Assembly (NCBI GenBank): GCA_011051425.1
Contig: DRLF01000435.1
Span: 1-5,634 of the forward strand
DNA length: 5,634 bases
Reading direction: 5' to 3'
Source of the DNA: Thiolapillus brandeum
GTDB taxonomy: Bacteria; Pseudomonadota; Gammaproteobacteria; Chromatiales; Chromatiaceae
Below the pieces are notes generated by a model. The model saw nothing but the letters and a program-made list of their open reading frames with translations. It was not told where the DNA came from and did not search any database. Of the stretch, positions 5,316 through 5,634 are shown piece after piece (position 1 is the stretch's first letter; each line of letters starts with the position of its first letter). Both the position numbers and the translations under genes were made by a program.

Positions 5316-5634
5316 ATGACAGACTCTCTCCAGCACCGGTTTGAACGGCTGTATCCCGCGCTGGCCAACGATGCATCGTTCCTACGCTCCCTGCTGGACA
5401 GTGGACGCCAGATATCCCTGCCCGCCGGCCAGCATATCTGTCTGGAAGGCAGCAACTGCAACCATCTGGCATTCGTGCTCTCTGGTACTGGCCGGGTGTA
5501 CAAACTGGGTGAATCCGGGAGGGAAATCACCCTCTACCGGGTGGATGCAGGGGAATGCTGCATCCTCACCCTGTCCTGTATCATCAGTGAAAAACGTTTT
5601 CCCGCCTTTGCCGTCAGCGAATCCGATCTCGAAG
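5316..5634 (+). CDS. Crp/Fnr-family transcriptional regulator, N-terminal part (cut by window edge)
   Basis: From the ATG at 5316 there are 106 open codons to the right edge. The sequence matches the cyclic-nucleotide-binding-like beta-barrel of Crp/Fnr proteins: ISLPAGQHICLEG, LAFVLSGTGRVYKLGESGREITLYRV and DAGECCILTLSC, then FPAFAVSES. The helix-turn-helix would lie beyond the window. Five cysteines are visible (42, 48, 81, 82, 88), but none is in the first 41 residues, so an FNR-type N-terminal Fe-S cluster is not indicated. The GE turn at 79-80 is present, but the Arg that contacts cyclic phosphate in CRP is not at the expected spacing, so the ligand is uncertain. The gene starts 8 nt after the degenerate EAL gene without an evident Shine-Dalgarno, which suggests cotranscription. 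Confidence 0.88.
   Translation, partial: MTDSLQHRFERLYPALANDASFLRSLLDSGRQISLPAGQHICLEGSNCNHLAFVLSGTGRVYKLGESGREITLYRVDAGECCILTLSCIISEKRFPAFAVSESDLE

Overview
The window looks like chromosomal DNA from a gammaproteobacterium. The neighbouring pair gcvR-bcp occurs in that order in Escherichia coli and its relatives. The protein sequences (a GcvR-type double-ACT protein, a Bcp/PrxQ peroxiredoxin, a PIN-PhoH ATPase, an EAL-derived protein and a Crp/Fnr regulator) also fit this class. A free-living or sulfur-oxidiser-like lineage is possible, but the sequence does not fix the genus. I see no mobile element, tRNA, rRNA or CRISPR array.

Layout. Positions 1-1549 (minus strand) hold the first 516 codons of a secreted subtilisin-family (S8) protease. 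It has a signal peptide, an I9-like propeptide, the catalytic Asp and His and the oxyanion Asn. The catalytic Ser is expected beyond the left edge. A beta-sandwich module of about 155 residues sits inside the catalytic domain, between Asp and His.

Positions 1550-2017 are a divergent intergenic region. It contains a consensus-perfect sigma-54 promoter facing the protease, a near-consensus IHF site behind it, and several inverted repeats further upstream that could be activator-binding sites or leader hairpins for the opposite gene.

From 2018 to the right edge five genes run on the plus strand: gcvR-like, bcp, PIN-PhoH, a stand-alone EAL-derived protein that has lost its catalytic residues, and the first 106 codons of a Crp/Fnr-family regulator. 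The last four are separated by only 8-12 nt. The three downstream starts lack a clear Shine-Dalgarno sequence, which suggests one transcript with translational coupling.

How the genes may work together (inference). The right-hand block looks like stress and regulatory housekeeping: amino-acid-responsive control (ACT domains), peroxide detoxification (Bcp), RNA turnover (PIN-PhoH), and a signalling pair made of a non-enzymatic EAL fold and a Crp/Fnr regulator. The protease is transcribed away from this block and appears to be under separate sigma-54 control. The points most worth following up are that promoter with its upstream architecture, the domain inserted into the protease, and the degenerate EAL protein next to a Crp/Fnr regulator.
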